64,000 nt of DNA from an uncultured Collinsella sp. (GCA_958405565.1 CATYEN010000008.1:1-64000); one strand, 5' to 3'; numbered from the stretch's first letter, positions 48,301 through 57,894 are shown. Notes: generated by a model from the sequence alone, not told the origin. Numbers and translations: made by a program.

Positions 48301-49136
48301 CCGCGATAAAGCGCCAGAAGGACCGTGCGAGCGGCCAGACCTCGTTCTTCGATATGTTTGGCGACGTTGAGGGCTCGGGCTTCGAGGTCAGCGTGCCCGA
48401 TCCGGACGGCCAGGAATGGGACCGACACCTCAAGCTGAGCCAGGAGAAAGAGGTTCTGGGCATCTATGTCTCGGACCACCCGCTGCGCCCGTTTGAGTAT
48501 GCACTAGCCAAGGCTCGTGACTTCTCGTTCTCGCAGATCGACACCGGCTACGAAGTTCAGAATCCTACGGGCGGCACCATCAACCAGGAGATTCCCGAGG
48601 GCAAGGCGCTGTGGTGGGCCGGCATGGTCTCGAGCGTGTCCAAGCGCGTGACCAAAAACGGCGATCCCATGGGCATCGTGCAGCTCGAGGACATGGAAGG
48701 CGAGGCCACGGTCGTGGTGTTCCCCAAGACCTACAAGGAGGCCGAGGGGTATCTGTACGGCGAGGTCGATCCCGAGACCGGCGCGCAGCTGTCCGACGCC
48801 TTTGTGCGCATTAAGGGCAAGCTCGAGCGCTCGGACCGCGGCGACCAGATCATCGCGCAGGAGATCGTGCCGCTGGAGCTCAACGAGGAGAACAACAAGC
48901 CCAAGGTCTTTGAGGTCATGGTGCCCAACAGCCGCTTTAGCCAGGGCAATATGGCGCGTCTTGCCACGGTGCTTACCACCAACCCGGGCGGCGACCGCGT
49001 GGAGATCTTTATCGAGCAGGTGGACGGGCGCGTGCTGCGCGCCGAGGTGCCTGCCAAGGTCAACGCGCGCTCGATTCCGCTGCTGGCCGAGGCCAAGGCG
49101 ATTGTGGGTAATCAGGGACGCGTGACGGTTATCTAA
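45333..49136 (+). CDS. dnaE: DNA polymerase III alpha subunit
   Basis: 1267-aa replicative polymerase of the DnaE1 type. The N-terminal PHP domain has HLHNHTVFSMLDG and the other metal-site histidines. The C-family palm has GPGRGSAAG and PDIDMDFDDERR, with the catalytic Asp residues, and the fingers region carries YQEQVML and FNKSHSAGYA. Helix-hairpin-helix and OB-fold (VSSVSKRVTKNGDPMGIVQLEDMEG) follow. Between IRKPVAKKK and the FNKSH motif there is an insertion of about 15 residues (LLTSTVLHWEDGSDETT) relative to typical DnaE. ATG 45333 follows CGGAG. Confidence 0.97.
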   Translation: MAFVHLHNHTVFSMLDGATRIQDMVNRAVELGMPAVAITDHGYMYGVPDLALACDAVNHNTPEYKTWSHDKAFLEKDRRDELVEPDPESSPREHAQYAKDMAMWDEKGNIDELKPPLVIKPIFGCEVYFTPDETLARDHKPELYHMILLAKDQEGYVNLMQTVSEAAVQGFYYKPRVTLDNLRRHAKGMICTSACIAGIIPKYIDRGDMEGAIKWAETFRDTFDPGDFYIEIQEHGITTDNGLTDEQMDRTLIDIAKQVGVKVIATNDFHYLRREDAPVQDVIMCIGMNAKVDDPNRMRMTGSEFYMKTEEEMRAMFPYCPEACDNTLEIADKCYVELDWDSIILPRFPLLDPGETHESQFRRECEKGLRQHYGDDWATREIGGVNIKERFEYEYKVICDKGFAAYFLIVAEYVQWAKDNGIGVGPGRGSAAGAIVAYAMNITAFDPLENGLMFERFLSPQRTEMPDIDMDFDDERRLEVVEHVRQLYGPEKVTHVITYSTIKAKQAINDAARVLDYPVYMGQRLSKMVSSDPKVKLKQVLEKQPGKEDLFNPDFAEAYKKDDDARRIIDTALSIEGLTRGEGVHACAVLICRDPVNEHVPTKLDTKGGVEITQYEGHTVADMGLLKMDFLGLRTLTVISKAKANIKKNFGIDIKEEEIPFDDPEIFKLMGSGHTAGVFQVESAGMTATIKNMKPTEYKHVVALIALYRPGPLGAGMVSSYINRMNGKEPAVSYDDRLDDILGETYGTMVYQEQVMLISVEMCGFSKGESDSRIRKPVAKKKIKLLTSTVLHWEDGSDETTYDHWMNGAIKNNYTREVAQKIWDDVLEFASYAFNKSHSAGYAILVMQTAWLKAHYPHEYMAAVLTSYTGKTDKIVHYVSACRHDGIPVLSPDVNESGTEFTATKEGVRFGLAGIRGVGTGVAQAIIAEREAGGPFKTLHDFVERVDSSQANRRVIESLIKAGAFDSTGYPRRQMMHFVDKNNPENIIDAAIKRQKDRASGQTSFFDMFGDVEGSGFEVSVPDPDGQEWDRHLKLSQEKEVLGIYVSDHPLRPFEYALAKARDFSFSQIDTGYEVQNPTGGTINQEIPEGKALWWAGMVSSVSKRVTKNGDPMGIVQLEDMEGEATVVVFPKTYKEAEGYLYGEVDPETGAQLSDAFVRIKGKLERSDRGDQIIAQEIVPLELNEENNKPKVFEVMVPNSRFSQGNMARLATVLTTNPGGDRVEIFIEQVDGRVLRAEVPAKVNARSIPLLAEAKAIVGNQGRVTVI

Positions 49137-49164
49137 GCTACCCCGGGTGAGATTGGAGGAAGTG

Positions 49165-52100
49165 ATGGCGCAGGGGACGTTTGTGCGGGCGCTTCGCAAA
49201 GAGGCGGCGTTGAGCGGCACTTTTATGAAGGGCCGCTCGCTCATGCTCAACGGCGCCGTGCTGTCGATTGAGGACAGCGGCTCGCGCTTCTCCAAAAACG
49301 TGACGGTTGAGGGCTCGGTGCGCGGCTCGCGCGGCGACCTGTACAAGACGCACGTGGCGCTCGATATGGACGAGCACGAGGTGGTCGACTACGACTGCGA
49401 CTGCCCCGCCGCATACCGCTATCCCGGTATGTGCAAGCACGCCATCGCCACGGCGCTGGCGTACCTGGACGCCAACGGCATTGAGCCTGTTGAGGGGCTG
49501 CGCACGCCGGTTCGCACGTTTACGGCGCAGCCGAAACGGCCCGCGCGTGCCGCGTCCGCCGCGCCGGCCGTCAACCCCAACTTTCCCTTCCCGGCGCCCG
49601 TCCCCACGAGCCCGAGCCTTGTGGCGGCGCTTTCCGATCTTTCGGACGCGCGCATGGATGAGCTGGCGAGTATGCGCCGCAAGCTTGCCGGTGCCGTTGA
49701 TCCCGACGCCCCCAAAGCGGCGTTGGAGCCCTCGTTGGCGCCGTACTACAATCCGCTGTTCGCTGACCGCTTTAGCTGGGCGCTTGAGCTTCGCATTCGC
49801 TGTGGATCGGTCTCCTACGTGGTCAAGGACATCGACGGCATGGCCGATGCCTACGTGCGCGGCGGCACGTTCTCCTATGGCAAGAAGCTCACGTTTGTCC
49901 ATTCACCTGAGGCCTTTGACGAAACATCGGCAAAGCTGCTCAACCTTGTCGTGACGACAGTTGCCTATCTCGATGACATCACAAGCTCGCGTTCGGCGTC
50001 GTACGACTTTGCCCGCAGCGGTTTTGTTGCCGAGCGTCAGTTGCCGCTGTCCGAGCATAGCATCGTATATGTGCTGGACCTGCTGCGCGGCCAGACCATC
50101 TCCTTTGAGCCCGCCTGGTCGCGCGGGACGACGACGCATCGCACCTACGACGTGGCGGTTGAGCTGTCTCCGCAAGGGGAGGACGAGGCGTCCGCTAAGC
50201 GCCCACCACTCCTTGCCGTCAAAATCGCGCCGGCGGCTGGTGGTAGCTATGACCTGCGCCTGCCCGCCGATATGTACTGCTTTGCGTCGGGCGATGCCGC
50301 CTACTTGGTTGACACGCGCCGCGCGCGCCGTACCGACGCTGCATTTGCTCAGCATGCCGCACCTTTTTTGTCGCGCTTGCTGCCGTGCCGCACGCCCGCC
50401 CATATTGCCGCCGAGCAGGTGGGGGAGTTCTGCCGTATGGCGCTGCCCATTTTGCGCGACTATACCGACCTTACCGCGCCCGCTGCGCTCGATACCGTGG
50501 CGCCCGAGCCGAGCTTTGCCATGGCAATCGGCGTCGACGATGGGCTCGTGACCTGCAAGATTACGGTTACCTACGGCGACTGGTCGGCGGATCTCTTTAG
50601 CCTGGGCGCTCCGGGCAGCCCCTTCGAAGAGCAACGCCCGGGCGTGCCACCGCGCGACGAGGTGGCAGAGTTTCGCGTTATGGACACGGCGGCTCTGTAT
50701 TTCGACTTTTACGAGGGCGGCCTGGCGTTTGAGGAACGCGATGACGAGAGCCTGTTCCACTTGCTGACCGAGGGCCTGTCTGCCCTGTCCGAGCTGGGCG
50801 AGGTCATGCTCAGCGACCGCTTGCGCCAGGTCTCGGTCCGCCCTGCGCCCAAGCTTTCGGTGCGTGCAACCGTCAAGAGCAACCTGCTCGACGTCGAACT
50901 GGGTGCGAGCGGCCTTTCGGCGGCAGACCTTGCCATCTATCTGGACTCGTACAAGCGCCACCAGACGTTTGCGCGTCTGACGTCCGGCGACATTGTGCGC
51001 CTGGATGAGGGAGCGCGCGCCGCGTTTGGCCTTGCCGAGGACCTGGGCGTCGATGCCGTCGACCTGCTCGACGGCGTGTCGCTTCCCGCATCGAGTACCC
51101 TGTTTGTCGATAGCATGCTCGCGCGCACGCCCGCGCTCGAGGCCGATCGCGATGCCGCGTTCCGCCGCACCGTCGAGCGCCTGGACACGCTCGGCAAGAT
51201 GGACTTTACGGTGCCGGCATCCCTTAAGGCCACGCTGCGCGGCTACCAGGTCGATGGCTACCAGTGGCTCGGTTCGCTCGAGCACCTGGGCCTTGGCGGT
51301 ATTTTGGCCGACGACATGGGCCTGGGCAAAACGCTGCAGATGATCGCGCATATCCTGGCGCGCGTGGAGGCGGGGGATACCAAGCCCACACTCGTGGTAT
51401 GCCCGGCATCGCTCGTGTACAACTGGACTGCCGAGCTGGAGCGCTTTGCTCCGTCGCTCGACGTGTGCGCCATCGTGGGCGCCAAGGCTCAGCGTCGCGT
51501 GCAAATTGCCGGCGTGGCCGAGCACAACGTGGTCGTGACCTCGTATGATCTCATGCGCCGCGATATCGACGAGTATGCCGAGCAGGACTTTGCCCGCGTG
51601 GTACTCGACGAGGCCCAGTACATTAAAAACCCGCTCACCCAGGTGTCACGCGCCGCCAAGCGCCTGCCCGCCGGTGTGCGCTTTGCCCTGACGGGCACGC
51701 CCATCGAAAACCGCCTGTCTGAGCTCTGGAGCATCTTCGACTTTTTGATGCCGGGCCTTTTGGGCACGCGCGAGACGTTTGCCAAGCGCTTTGAGAGCCC
51801 GGTCGAACACGCCGAGGGTGACAGCGCCGCTCGCCTGCAGGCGCTCGTGTCGCCGTTTGTGCTGCGTCGTGTTAAGGAAGACGTGGTCGCCGACCTGCCC
51901 GAGAAGATCGAGGACGCCGTCATGGCACAGCTCACCGGCGAGCAGCGCAAGCTCTACCTGGCTAACCAGGATCGCATTGCCCAGCAGGTGCAGCATCGCG
52001 AAGCCAGTGAGTTTAAGAAGGACAAGCTCAAGGTGCTTGCCGAGCTCACCAAGCTGCGCCAGATCTGCTGCGATCCGCATCTACACTACGAGGACTACAA

Positions 52101-52629
52101 GGCGGGGAGCGCCAAGCTCGATGCTTGTATGGAGCTCGTGCACGACGCACTCGACGGCGGGCATCGCATCCTGTTGTTCAGCCAGTTTACGGGTATGCTC
52201 GATATCATCGGTAAGCGCTTGGCCAAGGAGGACATCGCCTTTCTTAAGCTCACGGGCGCTTCGTCTAAGGAGAGCCGCGCCAAGATGGTCGCGCAGTTCC
52301 AAGCGGGCGAGGTTCCGGTCTTTTTGATTTCGCTCAAGGCGGGCGGCGTGGGCCTTAACCTGACGGCGGCCGACGTGGTCATCCACTACGACCCGTGGTG
52401 GAACGTGGCGGCGCAGGACCAAGCGACCGACCGCGCGCATCGTATTGGCCAGCAACATACCGTGACCGTGTACAAGCTCATCGCCAAGGATACGATCGAG
52501 GAACGCATTATGCAGATGCAGGAGTCCAAGCGCGACCTGGTCAACAGCGTGCTCGGCGGCGACGGAATCTCTTCGGCGCTGTTTACCCGCGAGGATGTTC
52601 TGGCGCTGCTCGGCGGCGACGGGCGCTAA
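49165..52629 (+). CDS. SNF2/RapA-family helicase with SWIM zinc finger
   Basis: 1154 aa. The N-terminal SWIM finger is YDCDCPAAYRYPGMCKHAIA (CxC...CxH, about 73-92). The C-terminal 480 residues are a Snf2 ATPase: LADDMGLGKTLQ, VVCPASLVYNW, DEAQYIKNP, LTGTPIENRL, LLFSQFTGML, GVGLNLTAADVVIHYDPWWNVA and DRAHRIGQ. Such proteins translocate on double-stranded DNA; in bacteria they are linked to transcription recycling or repair. ATG 49165 follows TTGGAGGA, 28 bp after dnaE, so the two may be co-transcribed. Confidence 0.94.
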   Translation: MAQGTFVRALRKEAALSGTFMKGRSLMLNGAVLSIEDSGSRFSKNVTVEGSVRGSRGDLYKTHVALDMDEHEVVDYDCDCPAAYRYPGMCKHAIATALAYLDANGIEPVEGLRTPVRTFTAQPKRPARAASAAPAVNPNFPFPAPVPTSPSLVAALSDLSDARMDELASMRRKLAGAVDPDAPKAALEPSLAPYYNPLFADRFSWALELRIRCGSVSYVVKDIDGMADAYVRGGTFSYGKKLTFVHSPEAFDETSAKLLNLVVTTVAYLDDITSSRSASYDFARSGFVAERQLPLSEHSIVYVLDLLRGQTISFEPAWSRGTTTHRTYDVAVELSPQGEDEASAKRPPLLAVKIAPAAGGSYDLRLPADMYCFASGDAAYLVDTRRARRTDAAFAQHAAPFLSRLLPCRTPAHIAAEQVGEFCRMALPILRDYTDLTAPAALDTVAPEPSFAMAIGVDDGLVTCKITVTYGDWSADLFSLGAPGSPFEEQRPGVPPRDEVAEFRVMDTAALYFDFYEGGLAFEERDDESLFHLLTEGLSALSELGEVMLSDRLRQVSVRPAPKLSVRATVKSNLLDVELGASGLSAADLAIYLDSYKRHQTFARLTSGDIVRLDEGARAAFGLAEDLGVDAVDLLDGVSLPASSTLFVDSMLARTPALEADRDAAFRRTVERLDTLGKMDFTVPASLKATLRGYQVDGYQWLGSLEHLGLGGILADDMGLGKTLQMIAHILARVEAGDTKPTLVVCPASLVYNWTAELERFAPSLDVCAIVGAKAQRRVQIAGVAEHNVVVTSYDLMRRDIDEYAEQDFARVVLDEAQYIKNPLTQVSRAAKRLPAGVRFALTGTPIENRLSELWSIFDFLMPGLLGTRETFAKRFESPVEHAEGDSAARLQALVSPFVLRRVKEDVVADLPEKIEDAVMAQLTGEQRKLYLANQDRIAQQVQHREASEFKKDKLKVLAELTKLRQICCDPHLHYEDYKAGSAKLDACMELVHDALDGGHRILLFSQFTGMLDIIGKRLAKEDIAFLKLTGASSKESRAKMVAQFQAGEVPVFLISLKAGGVGLNLTAADVVIHYDPWWNVAAQDQATDRAHRIGQQHTVTVYKLIAKDTIEERIMQMQESKRDLVNSVLGGDGISSALFTREDVLALLGGDGR

Positions 52630-52779
52630 CCCGCTCGGGTGGGGCCGCCAGGGCGGATGGCACACGCTGCCCCATCGTCCCCGCCCGTTATGTGTTCATT
52701 TGCAATGCCGTGGATGGTTTGTCTGCCTTTGGGCATAAGAACCATCAAGAACATTGGCACATCAGCAAAGGAGAACATC

Positions 52780-53142
52780 ATGGCGAAATTCTTTAAGGAC
52801 CCCGATGGCAAGCTCATTGCCGCCCTTGACAACGACGTTGCAACCCCTGCCGGTTGCACGGAACTGACCGCAAACACTGAGGACGCGGCGCACGAGAAGC
52901 ACGTGCCTGTTGTCGAGACCGAGCGCGACGGTCACGTGATTCGCGCGCGCGTGGGCTCGGTCGAGCACCCCAGCCTGCCCGAGCACTATATTGAGTGGAT
53001 CGCTCTTGAGGCCGAGGGCCGCTTAGAGGTCCATTACCTTGAGCCCGGCATGAAGCCCGCGACGTTTTTTGCCGGCGGCTCCAAGACCGGTACCGTCTAT
53101 GCCTACTGCAACCTGCACGGGCTGTGGTCCGCGACATTCTAG
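52780..53142 (+). CDS. Superoxide reductase (desulfoferrodoxin family, without rubredoxin-like iron centre)
   Basis: 120 aa. It reduces superoxide to peroxide without making oxygen, typical of strict anaerobes. The catalytic Fe site is complete: EKH (39-41), His 63 and His 69 (EHPSLPEHY) and CNLH (Cys 110, His 113). The N-terminal segment (FFKDPDGKLIAAL) keeps the shape of the desulforedoxin domain but has lost its Cys4 site, as in class III enzymes such as that of Treponema. ATG 52780 follows AAAGGAG. Own terminator downstream. Confidence 0.93.
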   Translation: MAKFFKDPDGKLIAALDNDVATPAGCTELTANTEDAAHEKHVPVVETERDGHVIRARVGSVEHPSLPEHYIEWIALEAEGRLEVHYLEPGMKPATFFAGGSKTGTVYAYCNLHGLWSATF

Positions 53143-53188
53143 GAGCGCGCCCCCGCTCGGGGTATCATAGCTAGCATATGCACATGCG

Positions 53189-53220
53189 AGCGCCGACTGC
53201 ATTATGCGGCCGGCGCTTTT
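53189..53220 (+). terminator. Terminator after the superoxide reductase gene
   Basis: Stem AGCGCCG/CGGCGCT with an inner TGCAT/ATGC pairing and TTTT after it. Confidence 0.75.
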
Positions 53221-53259
53221 ACTACGATTTCGATGGTTTACGACGGAAAGGGCTGAGCC

Positions 53260-55245
53260 ATGAAGCTCGCGCTTGCACAGATCGATATGCGCCTGGGTGA
53301 TATTGAGGGCATTTGCGGCCGCATCGAGGACCAGGCTCGTCTGGCCCACGAGCGCGGGGCGCGCGTGCTGTGCGTTCCGGCTCCGCTCTTTATGGGCGCC
53401 ATGCCCGGGGGCCTGGTGGGCACTGCCGACTTTGAGCACGACATGCTTGCCGGCTTGACTGGTGTCGCCGAGCGTATCCAGGAGCTTGACATGATCTGCA
53501 TCGTGCCCGCGGCGGTTTCGTTTGAGGGCCAGCCGCTGCTCGACTACATGATGCTCAAGGACGGTCATGTGGTGCCGGCGCGTTCGAGCATTGCCCTGCA
53601 GCGTGGTGAGAACAACGACACGCGTTGGGCGCCGCCGGTGTTCGACGTGGACGGCGTGCGCATTGCCGTGATTTTTGACTTGGACCGCGAACTCGAGATG
53701 TTGCCGACCGGTGTTGACCTCATTGCGTATTTCCAATTCAACGCGTTTGACATGACCGACCGCGAGACTGCTGCCATTGCCGCCGTACGCAGCGGCGCCT
53801 ACCGCAAGATCGCATCCAAGCGCAGCGTGTGGTTTGCCTGCATGGCGCCGGTCGGTGCCTATGACGAGTCGGTGTATACCGGCGGTTCGTTTGTGCTCGA
53901 CGACTGTGGTCGCGTGGTGGCCCAGGCGCCGTGTTTTGAGGAGAGCCTGCTGGTTCAGGAGATCCAGCGCGGCGTGATGCTCGATGCCCTGGAAGATCAC
54001 GAACTGCCCGAGTTCCGTTCCGAGGAGTGGCTGTGGCAGGCGCTGGTGCTCGCCGTGCGCGACAACGCCCGAGCCCACGGTGCGTCGCGTGCTGTGGTGG
54101 CACTCGAGGGCGACTTGCCGTCATCCCTGCTGGCGGCGCTGGCCGTCGACGCTCTGGGCCCGCGTAATGTGATTGGCCTGGTGCTGGGGCGCAACCGTAT
54201 CTTTACGCCGGCGCAGGAAGAGGCCGAGGCTGACCGCTGTGCCGCCGTCCGCGCCATCGCTGAGCGTCTGCACATTCGCACCGTCGAGCGCGATGCGCCG
54301 GATGCGGCGCGTGTGCTCGATCGCGACGTGTCGGCGGGCGATGCCGAGCGTCTGCGCTCGCGTACGCTGGGCCTCATGCTGGAGGACACGGCGCTCGAGT
54401 TGGGTGCGATGGCGCTGAGCCCGCTGTCCAAAACCGAGTACGCGCTGGCGGCGCCGGCGCTTTGCGGCGGCTACCAGGGCGATTATGCGCCCTTTGGCGA
54501 TGTGTACCTGTCGACGCTTGAGTTTGTGGCGCGCGTGCGCAACCGCACGTCTGCCGTGGTGCCCCAAGAGCTCGTGACGCTCAACGCGGTGGAAGATTGT
54601 ATGGAGCGAGTGCTGGCGCAGGCGCTCTCGACGCTCGACGGTCCGGTCGATATGCTCGACCGCGCGGCACAGCTGCTCGGCGGGCTCGAGCCGGGTGAGG
54701 TCGATGGTGCGCTCGAGTCGCACGTGGACCGCAATCGATCTTTCGACGACATCCCGATGGCCGCTGGCAAGCCTGAGGCCTGCTCGCTGCTGCTGATGCT
54801 CGTGCGTCAGGGCGAGGCCGCCCGCCGCATGCTGCCGACGGTGCCGATTGTCTCGTCCCGTTCGTTTGCCGAGCGCGCCTGGCCGTACATGCTTGCGTGG
54901 TCCGATCTGGGGCTCAACGGCAAGGAGCGCATGACGGTTGATTCGCTGGCGCGCGCCGAGGTGCGTCGCTTTGCCGACGACGATACGAGTGACCGTATGC
55001 GCGGTGAGATGATGGGCATTTTGGGTGAGCTGCTGGGTATTTCGCCCGAGCAGATGGAGGAGCTGCGCTCCGAGGACGGCCAGCGCCGCCTGCACGAGGG
55101 CATGAAGAAGTTTGAGGGCGAGGTCCAGGACGCCATCGATAAGATGATGGGCGGTCAGGGCGGCCCGCAGGGTGGACCCCAGGGCACGCCGATGCTGCAT
55201 CCGCCGGTGGATCCCCGTCAGTTTCCTTTTTTCTCGCAGAACTAA
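53260..55245 (+). CDS. Degenerate glutamine-dependent NAD synthetase homologue (predicted pseudoenzyme)
   Basis: 661 aa with the NadE layout: nitrilase-like glutaminase domain (1-230) then an NAD-synthetase-like domain (245-500). Key residues are lost. The nitrilase Glu (normally PEL) is Ala 41 in VPAPLF, the Lys region reads ARSSIALQRG, and the Cys (normally ICED) is Phe 139 in VIFDLDRE. The ATP loop SGGxDS is replaced by EGDLPSS (283-289). The fold signature LSKTEYALAAPALCGGYQGDYAPFGDVY survives. An extra 150-residue C-terminus ends in Gly/Gln/Pro repeats. The frame is intact and well translated (GAAAGGGC before ATG 53260), so it is not a decaying gene. A non-catalytic role, for example binding NAD-related ligands or partners, is inference. 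Confidence 0.8.
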   Translation: MKLALAQIDMRLGDIEGICGRIEDQARLAHERGARVLCVPAPLFMGAMPGGLVGTADFEHDMLAGLTGVAERIQELDMICIVPAAVSFEGQPLLDYMMLKDGHVVPARSSIALQRGENNDTRWAPPVFDVDGVRIAVIFDLDRELEMLPTGVDLIAYFQFNAFDMTDRETAAIAAVRSGAYRKIASKRSVWFACMAPVGAYDESVYTGGSFVLDDCGRVVAQAPCFEESLLVQEIQRGVMLDALEDHELPEFRSEEWLWQALVLAVRDNARAHGASRAVVALEGDLPSSLLAALAVDALGPRNVIGLVLGRNRIFTPAQEEAEADRCAAVRAIAERLHIRTVERDAPDAARVLDRDVSAGDAERLRSRTLGLMLEDTALELGAMALSPLSKTEYALAAPALCGGYQGDYAPFGDVYLSTLEFVARVRNRTSAVVPQELVTLNAVEDCMERVLAQALSTLDGPVDMLDRAAQLLGGLEPGEVDGALESHVDRNRSFDDIPMAAGKPEACSLLLMLVRQGEAARRMLPTVPIVSSRSFAERAWPYMLAWSDLGLNGKERMTVDSLARAEVRRFADDDTSDRMRGEMMGILGELLGISPEQMEELRSEDGQRRLHEGMKKFEGEVQDAIDKMMGGQGGPQGGPQGTPMLHPPVDPRQFPFFSQN

Positions 55246-55263
55246 CTATGGGATAGGGCCAAG

Positions 55264-55291
55264 GTTACGCGGTTTTACCAAACCGCGTAAC
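55264..55291 (+). terminator. Hairpin after the NadE-like gene
   Basis: 12-bp perfect stem GTTACGCGGTTT/AAACCGCGTAAC with a TACC loop. No T-run follows, so it may be an mRNA-end stabiliser rather than a classic terminator. Confidence 0.55.
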
Positions 55292-55303
55292 GAGTCGACG
55301 CTG

Positions 55304-55404
55304 CGCGAGCCCCTGCCGGGCAATCTGCCGCTCAAACCGTCGCTTGCGTACAGAAGTACGCGGCGCTCCTCTTTCGCGACACCTTGCCACGGCAGGGACT
55401 CGCT
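55304..55404 (-). repeat. Dispersed repeat B, copy 2 (51-bp core 55326-55376)
   Basis: Minus-strand reading matches the core at 5547-5597 at 45 of 51 positions, including the GCGTAC/GTACGC hairpin and GCGACGGTTTGAG. The flanks (GCGAGCCCCTGCCG / CGGCAGGGACTCGC) form outer arms of an imperfect palindrome. As with copy 1, it lies 3' of a gene and antisense to it. Confidence 0.85.
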
Positions 55405-55539
55405 CGCTGACTTATGCTCAACCTATGGTTCAACCTTGCTTGCTAGATACGGTCGCTGTTGTGTTATTCTAGAACAGACGTTCGTGAATGATGCGCGGGG
55501 CCTTGTCTTGCGCTGTGCTTGTGGCGAGGGGAGGTCGGC

Positions 55540-56061
55540 TTGGTTATCTTGGGCATTGACCCCGGTTTGGCTCATACGGGTTGGGGGATTATCGAGGAGC
55601 GGCGTGGCGAGGTTCGCTGCCGTGCCTATGGCTGCATCGAGACCAGCGCGGGTAGTCCGCTCGCGGTGCGCCTGTCGCATATCGCCCGCGACCTCAAGGG
55701 CGTCGTGGAGCGTTATCGACCCGATACCGCTGCCATCGAGAGCATTTACTTTGGCGCCAACGTTCGCTCGGCCATCCCTACGGCGCATGCCCGCGGTGCC
55801 GCGCTCGTGGCGCTTTCGGAATGCGCGCTCGAGATTGGCGAGTACACGCCTATGCAGATTAAGCAGGCTGTTGTGGGTACCGGAGCCGCGGACAAACGGC
55901 AGGTCGCGTATATGGTTCGTACGCTCACGCAGCTCGATCACGACCCGCATCCCGACCATGCCGCCGATGCCCTGGCTTGCGCCATCTGCCACGTAAACCT
56001 CAGCCGCACCCGTGCCCTTACCGGTGGCGAGTTCTATCAACAGAGAGGAACCGGATACTGA
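55540..56061 (+). CDS. ruvC: Holliday junction resolvase
   Basis: 173 aa. Starts MVILGIDPG with the first catalytic Asp, then Glu in AIESIYF and the Asp pair in HPDHAADALA. It cuts four-way junctions moved by RuvAB. The TTG at 55540 is chosen because GGGGAGG lies five bases upstream and it gives the canonical N-terminus; TTG 55519 would add seven residues. The ruvA start overlaps its stop (TGATG), showing coupled translation. Confidence 0.96.
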   Translation: MVILGIDPGLAHTGWGIIEERRGEVRCRAYGCIETSAGSPLAVRLSHIARDLKGVVERYRPDTAAIESIYFGANVRSAIPTAHARGAALVALSECALEIGEYTPMQIKQAVVGTGAADKRQVAYMVRTLTQLDHDPHPDHAADALACAICHVNLSRTRALTGGEFYQQRGTGY

Positions 56062-56681
56062 TGATTTCCCAGCTCCATGGAACGCTTGTCGAGGCCACGA
56101 TGAGCTCGGCCGTCGTCGACGTGTCGGGCGTTGGCTTTGAACTCGGCATCTCGGGTAGCACTGCGGCCACGTTGCCGACGCCCGGCGGCGAGGTCCGCCT
56201 CTACACGCGTATGCAGGTGCGCGAGGATGCCATGACACTTTTCGGTTTTTCCTCAAAGGATGAGCGCACGATGTTCGACCGGCTCGTGTCCGTCTCGGGC
56301 GTCGGTCCGCGCCTGGCGCTTGCCGTGCTCTCCACCTATACCGTGGGCCAGTTGTATTCGCTGGTGATGGCCGAGGACGACAAGGGCATGGCCAAGGTGC
56401 CCGGTGTGGGCAAAAAGACCGCGCAGCGTCTGATCCTGGAGCTCAAGAGTACCTTTGCCAAGGATAAGGGCTTTGTGCCGGTCGACGTGATTCCCGGACA
56501 GGTTGCGATGTCCGTGCCCGCTGCCGCTCCCTCGGCCATTGATGATGCCCGTGCGGCACTCCTTTCCATGGGCTTTAGCCCGCAGGAGACCGATGTCGCT
56601 CTGAGCGGGTATGATGGGCAGGATATGCGTGTCGAGGATTTGCTCGGCGCGGCGCTTAAGCGACTCGGAATGGATGCGTGA
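56061..56681 (+). CDS. ruvA: Holliday junction branch-migration protein RuvA
   Basis: 206 aa. OB-fold start [16 protein letters not shown], two helix-hairpin-helix motifs ([14 protein letters not shown] and [16 protein letters not shown]), flexible linker and C-terminal three-helix domain that binds RuvB. Tetramer clamps the junction. Overlaps ruvC by one base and ruvB by one base. Confidence 0.97.
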   Translation: MISQLHGTLVEATMSSAVVDVSGVGFELGISGSTAATLPTPGGEVRLYTRMQVREDAMTLFGFSSKDERTMFDRLVSVSGVGPRLALAVLSTYTVGQLYSLVMAEDDKGMAKVPGVGKKTAQRLILELKSTFAKDKGFVPVDVIPGQVAMSVPAAAPSAIDDARAALLSMGFSPQETDVALSGYDGQDMRVEDLLGAALKRLGMDA

Positions 56682-57748
56682 TGTGGGAAGCCGATGACTC
56701 TCAGGACCTGTGGGCGACGCCCGGCAACTCGCCGGCGGCATCCATGGCGCACGGTGAACGCATGGTGGGCTCGGAGCTGACGGCCGAGGACCTCGATGTC
56801 GACCGTACCCTGCGCCCCCAGCGCCTGGACGATTACTGCGGCCAGGAGCATATCAAGCAGAGCCTGCGCGTGTTGATCGAAGCGGCACAGAGCCGTGGCG
56901 AGACGCTCGACCACGTGATCTTCTCGGGCCCTCCGGGTCTGGGCAAGACCACGCTGGCCACCGTTATCGCCAACGAGCTGGGCGCTCAGATCAAGACGAC
57001 GAGCGGTCCGGCCATCGCGCGTACCGGCGACCTGGCTGCCATCCTTACCAACCTGCAGCCGGGTGACGTGCTGTTTATCGACGAAATCCACCGCCTTAAC
57101 CGATCGGTCGAGGAGGTCCTGTACCCCGCGATGGAGGACTTTGCGCTCGATATCGTGATCGGCAAGGGTCCTGCGGCGCGTTCGATTCGCCTGGATATTC
57201 CCAAGTTTACGCTGGTGGCGGCCACGACCCGTTCGGGCATGCTGACTGGCCCGCTGCGTGATCGCTTTGGCATTTCATATCGCCTGGATTACTACACGGT
57301 CGAGGAGCTTGCCCAGATTGTGACACGCTCGGCGACCATTCTGGGCGTGACAATCGACCATCCCAGCGCGCTCGAGATCGGCTCGCGCTCGCGTGGCACG
57401 CCGCGTCTTGCCAACCGTCTGCTCAAACGCGTGCGCGATTACGCGCAGGTGCGCGGCAACGGGCCTATTGAGCTCGATATCTGCCGTCAGGCGCTCGAGT
57501 TTTTTGAGATCGACGAGCTTGGCTTGGACTGGATGGATATTCGCATTTTGGAGACACTCGCCAAGACGTTCTCCGGTCGTGCCGTGGGACTTACGACCCT
57601 TGCCAGCGCGGTGGGCGAGGACCCGGGAACGCTCGAGGATGTCTATGAGCCTTATCTGCTGCAGTGCGGCTTGATGATTCGCACGCCCCAGGGCCGCCAG
57701 GCAACGCTTCGCACCTTTGAGCATTTGGGAATTGAGCCAGCCGTTTAG
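56681..57748 (+). CDS. ruvB: Holliday junction branch-migration ATPase RuvB
   Basis: 355-aa AAA+ motor. Walker [12 protein letters not shown], Walker [15 protein letters not shown], sensor 1 [17 protein letters not shown], sensor 2 [17 protein letters not shown], then the winged-helix DNA-binding domain. The order ruvC-ruvA-ruvB is the usual one. ATG 56681 overlaps the ruvA stop; GTG 56678 would add one residue. Confidence 0.97.
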   Translation: MWEADDSQDLWATPGNSPAASMAHGERMVGSELTAEDLDVDRTLRPQRLDDYCGQEHIKQSLRVLIEAAQSRGETLDHVIFSGPPGLGKTTLATVIANELGAQIKTTSGPAIARTGDLAAILTNLQPGDVLFIDEIHRLNRSVEEVLYPAMEDFALDIVIGKGPAARSIRLDIPKFTLVAATTRSGMLTGPLRDRFGISYRLDYYTVEELAQIVTRSATILGVTIDHPSALEIGSRSRGTPRLANRLLKRVRDYAQVRGNGPIELDICRQALEFFEIDELGLDWMDIRILETLAKTFSGRAVGLTTLASAVGEDPGTLEDVYEPYLLQCGLMIRTPQGRQATLRTFEHLGIEPAV

Positions 57749-57894
57749 AGACGGGTTTGTTTTGGCTAGTCTGTAGGCTATCGCTGAGCATTGGATAAAC
57801 ATATCGCCATTCATCGGTTACGGGTGTTTTACTATTGCGCGCCCGTGCTATGCTGAATTGGTCTTTTTCTCATTCGGTAACGAAAGGACCGCCC

